Shown piece after piece: positions 43,437-52,991 of a stretch of 64,000 nucleotides of DNA (position 1 is its first letter; the number at the start of each line of letters is the position of its first letter). A model generated the notes under the pieces. That model worked only from the letters and a program-made list of their open reading frames with translations, had not been told where the DNA came from and made no database searches. The DNA lies in the NCBI GenBank assembly GCA_009846685.1, contig VWVY01000001.1, forward strand, positions 620,001-684,000. Direction: 5' to 3'. The DNA is from Rhizobiales bacterium SYSU XM002. GTDB lineage: Bacteria; Pseudomonadota; Alphaproteobacteria; Rhizobiales; Beijerinckiaceae. The position numbers were made by a program, and so were the translations under genes.

Positions 43437-46400
43437 CTACTTTTCCCGCTGGATCTCGAAGAACTTGCGCAGGAACCCCGGCGCAATGGCGCTCACCGGG
43501 TTCGTGCGCAGCACCGGCGCGCTCGCCCGCCCGCTGACCACGAACGGCACTGCGAACAGCCCCTCATATTGCCCGCCGCCGAGAATGCGTCCGATGATCG
43601 GCACCTGCGCGAAGAGGTTGTTGAGCGCGTAGGCCGGCACGAACGCCCCTTGGAGGGACACGCGATCACGGGCGTAATCGAGCGTACCTTCGAGGGTGCC
43701 GCCGATCTCCCCGCCCCACATCACCGCTTCCTTCAGGATGAGAGCACCCTGCTCCCGAACGAAGTCAGCGCGAAACTTGGTGAACTGCGTCTGGTCATTG
43801 CCGGTCGGCAGGCTTTGGACACCAGGTCCCTGCGTCCCTTGTGCGCTGGCACGCGCCTGCTTCAGCGCCGGTTCGCCGCGAATGACGAAATCGCGCATCT
43901 GCACAATCCCGCGCTGCCCCTTTGAGCTGACGACGAGATCGCCGTGCATGCGCCCGCCATGCGCCTTGGCGTAAATGTCCAGAAACCGCGCCAGTGCACC
44001 ACCGTCCGTGGTCTCCACCGCGAGGCGGGTTCCATCGCTTTCCCGCCCTACGGTCGCGATCGTCAGCGTTTCGCCGCCAAACCGCCCCTTGACGGTGAGT
44101 TCACGCAGGTCCCCGTTGCGTTTGACGAGCTTGACGTCCGCCGCACTGAGGAGCTCGCCATTGAACCCGACCAGCACAGTCGATTGCAGGTCAAGTTCGA
44201 TGTCGCCGCCATTCTCCGGCTTCCTGTCATTCGATTTTCCGTTCTGGCCGAGCGAGGAAAAGGGGCGGACATCGAAGGAATTGCCGCGCAGGCTGACACG
44301 ATAGACGTTCTTGTTCCTCTCGACGGTGAGCCGCGCCACATCCCCTGGAGACAGCTTGAGCGACGCAAAATCGGCCTTGGTGAGCTGATTGTCCTTGTTG
44401 AATTCGAGACGCCCGCGCGCCGAAACCGCACCGAAATCAGCCTCGAACTTGTCGAGCACCACGGCTTCGTTCCGGTTAAGAACCGTGAAGCGCATCTTGC
44501 CCGCAGCACCGGCCTTTTTCGCAAGCGGTGCGAGCGGCGCGTCGATTCGCGCCTTGGCTAGGTCGAGCTCGATCTCGATCGGCGCGTTGTCACCGAACGC
44601 GGTTGTCACCGCGACGCCGAAGGTGCCAGCCATCAGCGGTCGCACCTCGATGCCGCGGCGTGCCAGTTGCGCGTCGTCCATCGTCGAGCGGACTGTCGCC
44701 GTGCTCGGCTTGCCCGCCGCCATCCGCAGTTCGATCTTGTTGGAAACGCCGCTCACGGTGCCCTCACCCTTGAGCACCGCGCTATCGTTGCGGGCCGAAA
44801 GCTCGAACTGACCTCCTTCGAGCCGCTCGCCGCGGAACGCCTTCTCGATCGAGACCTGTTTGAGGCCAGCCTGAATGTCGATCCGCACATCCTTCGCAGC
44901 GACCTGGCGCGAAATCGGCAGGGTAATACGCGCCTCCCCCTCGATCATGCCTCCGGACACCTCGACATCGCCGGGGGGCGCGATGACCGCCTTCAGCGAG
45001 CCGGACGAGAGGTAGGCCATCAGCCCCCGGAGATCGCCCTTGATCGGCAGCTTCATCGCCATGACAGCCGGGCGCTGGGCCGTGTCGGCGATCGAAAGGG
45101 TCGCGTTCCGGATGTCGACGCGGCCGGCCCCGTCCGGCCGGATCGCCCCCTCGATGACGGAAACCTCCGCCTTGCGCCCGGTCGAGCGCCCCCTGACGTG
45201 GACACCGTCGATCGGCAGCGCATCGAGAACCGGCCGGATCGTAACGCCACTCAGTTCATATTCGACGTGGAGCGCGTCATCGGCGATCGGCAGACGCCGG
45301 AAGGCATTGGCTAGCGATTCTCCCTGCAATTTCGAACGCAGCTGCAGGCGCGCGAGATGCCCTTCCGAAACACGCTCGACCAGCCAGCGTCGGACGTTGG
45401 GTGCCACCCAGACCGGCCAGATCCGCAACGCCTTGCGGATTCCCACCCCGGAGGCTTCGACGTTGGTTTCGATCAAACCGCCATTCTCGAGCGAGAACAG
45501 GCCATCCATCAGGAGTTTGCCGTCATCTTCGGCAAGGGCCAGCCTTTCAAGACGAAAACTACCGAAGGAGGGGGAGAGAACTCCGGTCGCCTCAAGGGAG
45601 TCGATCGAAAGGATGGGCTCTTCAGGCGTCAGGCGATCGATATCCGCCCTGCCGGCCTTGAGGCTCAGGCGATACCCCGCCTGTTCGCCCCCGAGAGGCG
45701 TCATCCGGCCGATGGCCATGATATTGGTTTCATTGAAACGAAGCTGGAAACGGTCGATCAGGATGTCTTTTTCGCCGGCCTTCAGGCGGAGATCCAGCGC
45801 GGCCTCGTCGAGCTGGAATGGCGGCATGTCGGGGTCCGGCGGCTCGATCCGCCCGCCGCGTGCGGTCAGCGAGGCGCCGGTCTCGGCGAGTGCCGCATCC
45901 GATCCGATACGCGAATGGAGGCGGAACGACAGTTTCAGGCCCGGATCGATACCCTTCACCGGCTGGCCAAGAATGCCGAACAGAGCGCCCGCCGTCAGAT
46001 TGTCGCTATCGACCTGGACCAATCGCTCCCCGGAGCCCAGCAGTTCATTGCGCCCGATGAACTCAATCGCCTGCTTGTGATCGGTCTGCTCGACGCGGGC
46101 TCGGATCGTCCCGTCCTCGCCGCGTGTCACCGCGATGGTGAGGCCTGCCTGAAGCGGGACCACCTTGTCATCTTCGCGACGCTGGAAGAGCGAGATGTTT
46201 TTGCCGGTGATAGTCGTCAGCGATGCGAAAGCCGGATCCTGCCCCGAGACCGCAAAATTGACCGCCCCGAGCGTTGCATGAAGCAGGGTCAGCGCCTCCT
46301 CCGCGCCAAGCGGCGGATCGCCCGGCTTCGAACGCGGCAGAACGAGCTTCAACCCTTCGAAGGTGATCGAGCGCGCTTCGGGCGTCAACGCGAGGAGCGA

Positions 46401-46910
46401 GGTTCCGGTCAACCGGAAATCCGCGCGTTCAAGTTCGGCATAGGCACCGGAGGTCGCATTGGAAATCGCGAGACCGGAAATCGAGAAGGTCGGCGAGAGC
46501 CCGGCAATCCGGATACCGGCTTCGTCGAGCATCAACTCGTTCTGCGGCCCGATACCGCCCTTGACCGCAGCGACAAATCGCTCCCGAAGGAAAGCAGTGC
46601 CGCGCTCACGCTGGATGAACCACAGGAAAAACCCGCCGGCGATCACCAGTCCGACGACAAGGATCACGGCGGAAATACCGCACCAGCCAAGCACCGATAC
46701 GCGGCGCCGACGCCCCTGCCCCGGCGCGATCAGCTCCTCCAGCCTCCCGGTATGGCCTTCGTGCTCATCCACGTCGTGATCCAACCGCTCCGATCTCCGC
46801 TCGCCGCCGGTCGCCCCTTTGGAAGGCTTCCGCTCGATGTCCTTTACCAGCTCACGCCATTTCGCAATGCCGCCCGGGTAATTTTTGCGACTTGCACGCG
46901 ATCCGTGCAC
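43437..46910 (-). CDS. Very large AsmA/DUF3971-type protein
   Basis: The 1157-residue protein has an N-terminal charged cytosolic segment, one membrane helix (about residues 75-98, SAVILVVGLVIAGGFFLWF), and a long beta-rich region of repeated amphipathic strands, ending with a C-terminal AsmA-like stretch (GGEIGGTLEGTLDYARDRVSLQGAFVPAYALNN). This is the architecture of YhdP/DUF3971 proteins, which bridge the periplasm and are linked to lipid transport to the outer membrane. The start is uncertain: the frame opens with a GTG at 46910, and no strong ribosome site is seen. It is convergent with tyrS. Confidence 0.87.
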   Translation of the reverse strand: MHGSRASRKNYPGGIAKWRELVKDIERKPSKGATGGERRSERLDHDVDEHEGHTGRLEELIAPGQGRRRRVSVLGWCGISAVILVVGLVIAGGFFLWFIQRERGTAFLRERFVAAVKGGIGPQNELMLDEAGIRIAGLSPTFSISGLAISNATSGAYAELERADFRLTGTSLLALTPEARSITFEGLKLVLPRSKPGDPPLGAEEALTLLHATLGAVNFAVSGQDPAFASLTTITGKNISLFQRREDDKVVPLQAGLTIAVTRGEDGTIRARVEQTDHKQAIEFIGRNELLGSGERLVQVDSDNLTAGALFGILGQPVKGIDPGLKLSFRLHSRIGSDAALAETGASLTARGGRIEPPDPDMPPFQLDEAALDLRLKAGEKDILIDRFQLRFNETNIMAIGRMTPLGGEQAGYRLSLKAGRADIDRLTPEEPILSIDSLEATGVLSPSFGSFRLERLALAEDDGKLLMDGLFSLENGGLIETNVEASGVGIRKALRIWPVWVAPNVRRWLVERVSEGHLARLQLRSKLQGESLANAFRRLPIADDALHVEYELSGVTIRPVLDALPIDGVHVRGRSTGRKAEVSVIEGAIRPDGAGRVDIRNATLSIADTAQRPAVMAMKLPIKGDLRGLMAYLSSGSLKAVIAPPGDVEVSGGMIEGEARITLPISRQVAAKDVRIDIQAGLKQVSIEKAFRGERLEGGQFELSARNDSAVLKGEGTVSGVSNKIELRMAAGKPSTATVRSTMDDAQLARRGIEVRPLMAGTFGVAVTTAFGDNAPIEIELDLAKARIDAPLAPLAKKAGAAGKMRFTVLNRNEAVVLDKFEADFGAVSARGRLEFNKDNQLTKADFASLKLSPGDVARLTVERNKNVYRVSLRGNSFDVRPFSSLGQNGKSNDRKPENGGDIELDLQSTVLVGFNGELLSAADVKLVKRNGDLRELTVKGRFGGETLTIATVGRESDGTRLAVETTDGGALARFLDIYAKAHGGRMHGDLVVSSKGQRGIVQMRDFVIRGEPALKQARASAQGTQGPGVQSLPTGNDQTQFTKFRADFVREQGALILKEAVMWGGEIGGTLEGTLDYARDRVSLQGAFVPAYALNNLFAQVPIIGRILGGGQYEGLFAVPFVVSGRASAPVLRTNPVSAIAPGFLRKFFEIQREK

Positions 46911-47064
46911 ATCAAAGACGTCAAAATGAAGGAATCCGGCTTCACATCGCGCTGTTTGGTTGGGGAAACGTCACATTCGTGGAACGACCTGCGCTCTCCG
47001 CCCCTCGCCGGGAGCGCGCCGAAGCCCTAAGTGACTTTCAGGCGACCAACCGGAGGACACTGTC

Positions 47065-47535
47065 ATGAGTTCCATGCCCGCAATCGGCACAAAGGCCCCA
47101 CCCTTCTCCCTTCCCGGCGATTCGGGAAAGACGATCTCGCTCGCCAGTTTTGCCGGAAAAAAGCTGGTTCTCTATTTCTACCCAAAGGACGATACCTCCG
47201 GTTGCACTGCCGAAGCCAAGGATTTCAACGCCTTGAGGGCGGAATTTCAGGCGGCGGGCGCGGAAATCGTTGGCGTTTCCCCGGATTCGCCCAAGAGCCA
47301 CGATAAATTCCGTGCAAAATACGATCTCGCCTTTCCTCTCGTCTCGGATGAGAGCAAGGCGATGCTGGAAGCCTATGGCGTCTGGGTCGAGAAGAGCATG
47401 TACGGTCGGAAATACATGGGTGTCGAGCGCACCACCTTCCTTGTCGGACCGGACGGCTCCATCCTCAACATCTGGAACAAGGTCAGGGTTCCGGGTCATG
47501 CCGAGGAAGTGCTGAAAGCCACGCGCGCGGCGTAA
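47065..47535 (+). CDS. bcp: Bcp/PrxQ-type peroxiredoxin
   Basis: The 156-residue thiol peroxidase reduces hydroperoxides in the cytosol. It has LYFYPKDDTSGCTAEAKDF, with the peroxidatic Cys at about residue 47. The second cysteine five residues on, common in many PrxQ proteins, is absent (Asp), so it may be a one-Cys type. RTTFLVGPDGSI is the typical C-terminal strand. GGAGG precedes the ATG at eight bases. It lies 154 bases from the divergent DUF3971 gene. Confidence 0.95.
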   Translation: MSSMPAIGTKAPPFSLPGDSGKTISLASFAGKKLVLYFYPKDDTSGCTAEAKDFNALRAEFQAAGAEIVGVSPDSPKSHDKFRAKYDLAFPLVSDESKAMLEAYGVWVEKSMYGRKYMGVERTTFLVGPDGSILNIWNKVRVPGHAEEVLKATRAA

Positions 47536-47627
47536 AACAGCGAGGAAACGCCCGCTGTTATCGGAGCATTAACCCTAACAATTCATGATGATGCGGTCGA
47601 GGCTGTGAGGTCGGAGTCGCGTTTTTC

Positions 47628-48986
47628 ATGTTCATTCGAATGCCGGTACAGGGGCCCTTCGCCAATTCGGATGCCCGATTGGCAGTGATGATTCGTTCGG
47701 AAAACGGCACGCGGCTCGTCGAGTTCGGGAATCGCACCGTTATCGCGACCGTCCTGCTCGCCGCCTTGTTTTTCGCATGGTTTATCGTCGCCTCGTTCTA
47801 TCTCGTGATGCGCGACGAATTTGTGGCCTCCTATTTCGCCGGCCAGCGTCGCGACGTTCATGCCTACGAGAGCCGCATCCTCGAGTTGCGCTCGCGCATC
47901 GATCGCATCACCGCCCGCCAACTTCTCAATCAGGACACGATCGAGGATCGTGTTTCCACCCTTGTCGCCCGGCAGGCCGAGATCGAGGCCCGTCAGATCA
48001 TGGTGTCGGAGCTTGCAACCAAGGCTGAGACGACCGGCATCTCCCTGCCTTCTACCTTCGTGGTCGCACCCGACGCCCCCGCCGTCACTGGAAGTTCAGC
48101 CCTTTCGTTCGCGCCGGTCAAAGGCAAACCACAGCCGCTGCCGCCGACCTCGCCGCAGCGACTCGGCATGATGGCGCCCGCAGTCACGCCGCCCGGTGCG
48201 GCGATGCCGCGGGGGCCGATGGAAAGCGTCGTCGCGGAGATCGAACGCCGTTCGGCCTCCCTCGAACAGGCGCAGAAGAGCTATGTCGCGCATCTCGGCG
48301 AGGCCGCCGAAAAGGAAATCGCCCGGTCGAAGAACGCGGTCGCAGCGCTCGGCATCGATCCCGGTCGATTCGGCAAACGGACATTCGAAGTCGCTCCGTT
48401 GACGACAATCCCGAGCTTCGATGAATTCACCCTGCGCGATGTTTCAGGCCAAACCGCCATGGGCGGCCCGCTACTTCCAGTTGTCACCGGCCCGGACACA
48501 TTCGACATCACGATCAACCGGGTCGAGGTGACCGTCGAGAACGCGGTCAAGGCCCGCGCCATCTTCCGTTCCCTGCCGATCGGCCGCCCGATCAGCGAAA
48601 AGCACGAACTGTCTTCCGGGTTCGGCACCCGCCTCGATCCCTTCACTCGCTCGCTCGCCCAGCATTCCGGCCTCGACTTCCGCGCCCCTTCCGGCACGAG
48701 CATCAAGGCAGTTGCACCCGGCAAGGTCATCGAGGCGGGCTATAACGGCGGCTACGGGCGCATGGTCGAGATCGACCACGGCCACGGCATCACCACCCGC
48801 TATGCGCATATGTCGTCGATCGCGGTTTCGGAAGGCCAGCGCGTCGAGAAGGGTACGGTGATCGGTCAGGTTGGCTCGACAGGACGCTCGACCGGCCCGC
48901 ACCTTCACTACGAGGTGCGCATCGACGAGGACGCAACCGACCCGATGCGCTTCGTGAAGGCCGAACGCCTGCTGGCGGTCAACTAA
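47628..48986 (+). CDS. M23 (LytM-type) metallopeptidase with membrane anchor
   Basis: The 452-residue envelope protein has an N-terminal membrane helix (about residues 40-65), a coiled coil (about 80-130) and a C-terminal LytM domain with FGTRLDPFTRSLAQHSGLDFRAP (H-x3-D) and HLHYEV, so the zinc site looks intact. It probably cuts peptidoglycan cross-links or regulates amidases; coiled-coil LytM proteins act that way elsewhere. A second in-frame Met at residue 5 is a possible start. It lies upstream of the convergent prfB operon. Confidence 0.88.
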   Translation: MFIRMPVQGPFANSDARLAVMIRSENGTRLVEFGNRTVIATVLLAALFFAWFIVASFYLVMRDEFVASYFAGQRRDVHAYESRILELRSRIDRITARQLLNQDTIEDRVSTLVARQAEIEARQIMVSELATKAETTGISLPSTFVVAPDAPAVTGSSALSFAPVKGKPQPLPPTSPQRLGMMAPAVTPPGAAMPRGPMESVVAEIERRSASLEQAQKSYVAHLGEAAEKEIARSKNAVAALGIDPGRFGKRTFEVAPLTTIPSFDEFTLRDVSGQTAMGGPLLPVVTGPDTFDITINRVEVTVENAVKARAIFRSLPIGRPISEKHELSSGFGTRLDPFTRSLAQHSGLDFRAPSGTSIKAVAPGKVIEAGYNGGYGRMVEIDHGHGITTRYAHMSSIAVSEGQRVEKGTVIGQVGSTGRSTGPHLHYEVRIDEDATDPMRFVKAERLLAVN

Positions 48987-49064
48987 ATAATATCCGCGAA
49001 GCGTAGACCCGAGCGGGCGCTGCGCGGTCAGCCCGGCTACCGTGAAGCACGCAGCATCAGGAAA

Positions 49065-50196
49065 TCAATCGATATCCTCGACAACCGTGTCGCCGCCGCC
49101 GTGCACGCGTTGCGCCAGCGCCGCCTCGATGAAAGGATCGAGTTCGCCGTCGAGAACCTCCTGCGGCGTGCCGGAGGTCACCCCCGTGCGCAGGTCCTTC
49201 ACCAGTTGGTAGGGCTGGAGCACGTAGGAGCGGATCTGGTGGCCCCAGCCGATATCGGTCTTGTTGGCCTGCTCGGCCATCGCCGCTTCCTCGCGCTTCT
49301 TGAGCTCAAGCTCGTAGAGGCGGGCGCGCAGCATCTTCCAGGCGAGCTCGCGATTCTGGTGCTGCGAGCGCGAGGTCTGGCTCATCACCATGATGCCGGT
49401 CGGGATATGGACGAGGCGGACGGCGGATTCGACCTTGTTGACGTTCTGCCCGCCCGCGCCCTGCGCGCGCATCAGATCGATGCGGACATCGCTTTCCTTC
49501 AGATCCACCTGGATGGAATCGTCCACCACCGGATAGACTTGTACCGAGGCGAAAGAGGTGTGCCGCCGTGCGTTCGAATCGAACGGCGAGATACGCACGA
49601 GGCGATGTACGCCGCCCTCCGTTTTGGCCCAACCATAGGCGTTGCGGCCCTTGATCAGCAGCGTCGCGGATTTGATGCCGGCCTCTTCGCCGTCCGACAT
49701 TTCCATGACATCGACCTTGAAGCCGGAGCGCTCAGCCCAGCGCGTGTACATGCGCAGCAGCATCGAGGCCCAGTCCTGGCTCTCGGTGCCGCCGGCGCCG
49801 GAATGGACTTCGAGATAGGTATCGTTGCCGTCCGCCTCACCCGAAAGAAGCGCTTCGACCTGCCGCTTCGCGGCTTCGGCCTCGACAGCCCGGATCATCT
49901 CCTCGCCCTCGGCGATGGAGGCGGCGTCATTTTCCATCTCACCAAGTTCGATCAGGGTCTTGGCGTCGTCGAGATCCCGTTCGAGCTTGAGGATACCGTT
50001 GAGCTTGTCCTCGAGGTCGGACCGTTCGCGGGTGATTTTCTGGGCAGTCGTCGAATCGTTCCAGAAATCCGGGTGTTCGACGCGGACATTCAACTCCTGC
50101 AGTCGTTTCTGGGACTTATCCCAGTCAAAGATGCCTCCTCAGCAGCCCCACAGACTGCTCGATGGCATCGACCATCGTCTGGATTTCCGCGCGCAT
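49065..50196 (-). CDS. prfB: Peptide chain release factor 2, with +1 programmed frameshift
   Basis: RF2 ends translation at UGA and UAA. The gene starts at 50196 and is read for 23 codons to CTT, where an in-frame TGA follows (50125-50127). Reading then shifts by +1, giving a 376-residue product. The downstream part has SPF in [15 protein letters not shown] for stop-codon recognition and GGQ in [14 protein letters not shown] for peptide release. An AGGAGG element (50134-50139) sits upstream of the shift, as in classical prfB. This autoregulates RF2: low RF2 slows the UGA and favours the shift. The gene follows mrcA by 99 bases. Confidence 0.97.
50124..50139 (-). promoter_or_regulatory. prfB programmed +1 frameshift site
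   Basis: The minus strand reads AGGAGG-CAT-CTT-TGA-C. The internal Shine-Dalgarno-like AGGAGG, the slippery CTT and the TGA followed by C are the hallmarks of RF2 autoregulation. Both frames encode conserved RF2 sequence on either side. Confidence 0.97.
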
Positions 50197-50295
50197 ATTC
50201 CGAAAGTTCCTGTCAGGCCGGGCAAGAACCGGCATCATTCCGTTGGCGCCGGGATAGCCGACGCCGTTCCGCGATGCAATCGAAGATCGGGGGGA

Positions 50296-52701
50296 TCAGT
50301 ATAGACCGCCCGTGGTCGCACCGATCGGCGCGCCACCGCCGCCGCCACCGGAGGCAGCCGTTCCACCGAAGGAATAGCTCTCCGGCGGTGCGGTGTTCGG
50401 CTTGAACGGCTCGAGAATGCCGTTGGGATCGCCGGCGCTGGTGCGCTGCCCCGTCGCGGCATTGACGCGGATGAACTTGATCCCCGGCGGCACGCGGAAC
50501 TGGAGGTTCGGCTTGTCGGCCAGCGCTTCCTTCATGAAGTCGCGGAACACCGGCGCGGCGTATTGTCCGGCCGTCGCCGAGTTGCCAAGCGATTTCGGCT
50601 TGTCGAAGCCGAGATAGACGCCGACCGCGAGATCGGGCGAAAAGCCGACGAACCAAACGTCCTTCGCATCATTGGTCGTGCCGGTCTTGCCCGCGAGCGT
50701 GCGGTTGAGCGAACGCAGTACGGTCGCGGTGCCGCGCTGGATCACGCCCTGCATGATTGACACGATCTGGTAGGCCGACATCGGATCGATGACGCGCTCG
50801 CGCTTGTCGATCAGGCGCGGCTCGTCCTGATCATGCCAACCTTCGGACAGGCATTCCTTGCACACGCGTTCGTCGTGTTTGAAAATCGTCGCGCCCCAGC
50901 GATCCTGAATGCGGTCGATCAGCGTCGGACGGATACGGCGGCCGCCGTTAGCGAGCATCGAATAGGCCGCCGTCATGCGCAGCACGGTCGTTTCGCCCGC
51001 GCCGAGCGACATCGCCAGCACCGGCAGCATGTCATCATAAACGCCGAAACGCTTGGCATACTCCGCGACAAGCGGCATGCCGAGATCGCGCGCAAGGCGC
51101 ACGGTCATCAGGTTCTTCGAACGCTCGATGCCCTGGCGGAGCGTGCGCGGACCGGTCGACTTACCGTCGTAGTTGTCCGGTCGCCAGACCTCACCGTTGC
51201 CCTGATCAATTTCGATCGGCTCGTCGAGAATAATCGACGACGGCGTATAACCGTTGTCGAGCGCCGTTGCGTACACGAACGGCTTGAAGGAGGAGCCAGG
51301 CTGGCGCAGCGCCTGCGTCGCCCGGTTGAATTCGGACTTGTCGAACGAGAAGCCGCCGACCATCGCCTTGATGCGGCCGGTATGCGGATCCATCGCGACA
51401 ATCGCGCCGGAGATTTCCGGCACCTGCCGCAGACGATACTGGCCTTCCCTGTCCTTGATCGGCTCGACGTAAACGACATCGCCCGGCGTCAGTGCGCTGC
51501 GCAGCGGCTTGCGCGGGAAGACCTTGGCGCTTTCGGCGGTGATAACGCCGGTCTCGCGCTTGCGATCGACGACGCCACCGCCAAGCTTGGCAGGTTGGAG
51601 CCCGACCTGCGCTTCCGAATCCGTCACCGCGAGCACAACCGCGAGCCGCCACGGGTCGATATCCGTCAACCCCTGCACCTCGGCGAGCTGCGCCCCCCAA
51701 TCGCCGCTCGGCGGGATTTTCTCGGTTGCACCACGCCAACCGCGCGCCTCATCAAAGCGCACGAGACCGTCAGACAGCGCCTTGCGCGCATAGATCTGCA
51801 GTTTCGGATCGAGCGTCGAGCGCACGGAAAGCCCGCCCTCGTAGAGCTTCTTCGAGCCATAGCGCTCGGCAAGTTCGCGCCGCACTTCCTCGGCGAAGAA
51901 GCCGGCGGCATAGGAGTTCGGAGAAAGCTGGCGGAACGTGACGTTGAGCGGTTCCGCCCGGGCGGTCGCGCCGTCTTCCTTCGAGATATAGCCGTTATCG
52001 ACCATGCGATCGATCACGTAGTTGCGGCGGTTGATCGCCGCGTCGCGGTTATTGATCGGATGGTAGGTCGAGGGCGCCTTCGGCAGCGCCGCCAGATAGG
52101 CCGCTTCCGCGATGGTCAGCTCATGGACCGATTTGCCGTAGTAATTGAGCGCCGCCGCGGCGACGCCGTAGTTGCCGAACCCCAGATAGATCTGGTTGAG
52201 ATACAGTTCGAGGATCTTGTCCTTCGAGAAGGTCGATTCCAGCCGGAAGGCGAGCAGCGCCTCCTTGATCTTGCGATCGATGCTCTGCTCGGGTGAGAGG
52301 AAGAAGTTCTTCGCGACCTGCTGCGTGATGGTCGAACCGCCCTGTTGGCGACCGCCGGAAGCGCGGCCACGCACAAGCGCGCGGGCGATACCCTCGGGAT
52401 CGACGCCGCCATGCTTGTAGAAGTTCTTATCCTCCGCCGAGAGATAGGCCGCGATGAGCAGTTTCGGAATCGCCTGAATCGGCAGGTAAAGCCGCCGTTC
52501 ACGCGCATATTCGGCGAGCAGCGTGCCATCCGCCGCATGGACGCGGGTCGTCACCGGCGGCTCGTATTTCGCAAGCTGGGCGTGATCGGGCAGATCCTGA
52601 GAATAGTTCCAGATCACATAGCCGGCGACCGCCGCGCCCAGAAGACCGACCAGAGTGGCCGTTCCGAACAGAAACGCGAAGAAACGAGCGATCATCCGCA
52701 T
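50296..52701 (-). CDS. mrcA: Penicillin-binding protein 1A
   Basis: The 801-residue bifunctional enzyme builds peptidoglycan. It has a short cytosolic end and membrane helix (ARFFAFLFGTATLVGLLG), a glycosyltransferase domain with AEDKNFYKHGGVDPEG and GGSTITQQVAKNFFL, then a transpeptidase domain with SSFKPFVYATAL (SxxK), the SMGAGE-like region and the KTGTTND motif. The start at 52701 (MRMIARFF) is preferred to 52713 for spacing from a GGGG site. A Gly-rich tail (GGTAASGGGGGG) ends the protein. It lies between amiC and prfB. Confidence 0.96.
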   Translation of the reverse strand: MRMIARFFAFLFGTATLVGLLGAAVAGYVIWNYSQDLPDHAQLAKYEPPVTTRVHAADGTLLAEYARERRLYLPIQAIPKLLIAAYLSAEDKNFYKHGGVDPEGIARALVRGRASGGRQQGGSTITQQVAKNFFLSPEQSIDRKIKEALLAFRLESTFSKDKILELYLNQIYLGFGNYGVAAAALNYYGKSVHELTIAEAAYLAALPKAPSTYHPINNRDAAINRRNYVIDRMVDNGYISKEDGATARAEPLNVTFRQLSPNSYAAGFFAEEVRRELAERYGSKKLYEGGLSVRSTLDPKLQIYARKALSDGLVRFDEARGWRGATEKIPPSGDWGAQLAEVQGLTDIDPWRLAVVLAVTDSEAQVGLQPAKLGGGVVDRKRETGVITAESAKVFPRKPLRSALTPGDVVYVEPIKDREGQYRLRQVPEISGAIVAMDPHTGRIKAMVGGFSFDKSEFNRATQALRQPGSSFKPFVYATALDNGYTPSSIILDEPIEIDQGNGEVWRPDNYDGKSTGPRTLRQGIERSKNLMTVRLARDLGMPLVAEYAKRFGVYDDMLPVLAMSLGAGETTVLRMTAAYSMLANGGRRIRPTLIDRIQDRWGATIFKHDERVCKECLSEGWHDQDEPRLIDKRERVIDPMSAYQIVSIMQGVIQRGTATVLRSLNRTLAGKTGTTNDAKDVWFVGFSPDLAVGVYLGFDKPKSLGNSATAGQYAAPVFRDFMKEALADKPNLQFRVPPGIKFIRVNAATGQRTSAGDPNGILEPFKPNTAPPESYSFGGTAASGGGGGGAPIGATTGGLY

Positions 52702-52991
52702 CGTGCAATCCATCCCCAGCGCGGCAACAAGCCGGCTCAGCCCTGAAATCCGGCCGCGACGAAGACGCTGTCTTTCGGCCTGCGATCGCCGGAAACACGG
52801 CGATCCGCGATCTTTCCAAACCCGTCGACGCCGTCTCGGCCACTCGCGGGAGAGCCCGTCCGCATAGCAGACCCCGTTCCCCGCGACAAATGTCCACGTC
52901 TACAATTCATCACAAAAGCGCAAACCGTGGCTTAATAACGGCAACCGGGCCGCTGATCCCGATTTGGTGCGCAGCGAGACAATTTCCAAGT

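Noticed and set aside
50093-50196. prfB as a frameshifted pseudogene
   Set aside because: The break is the standard RF2 programmed frameshift with all its signals.
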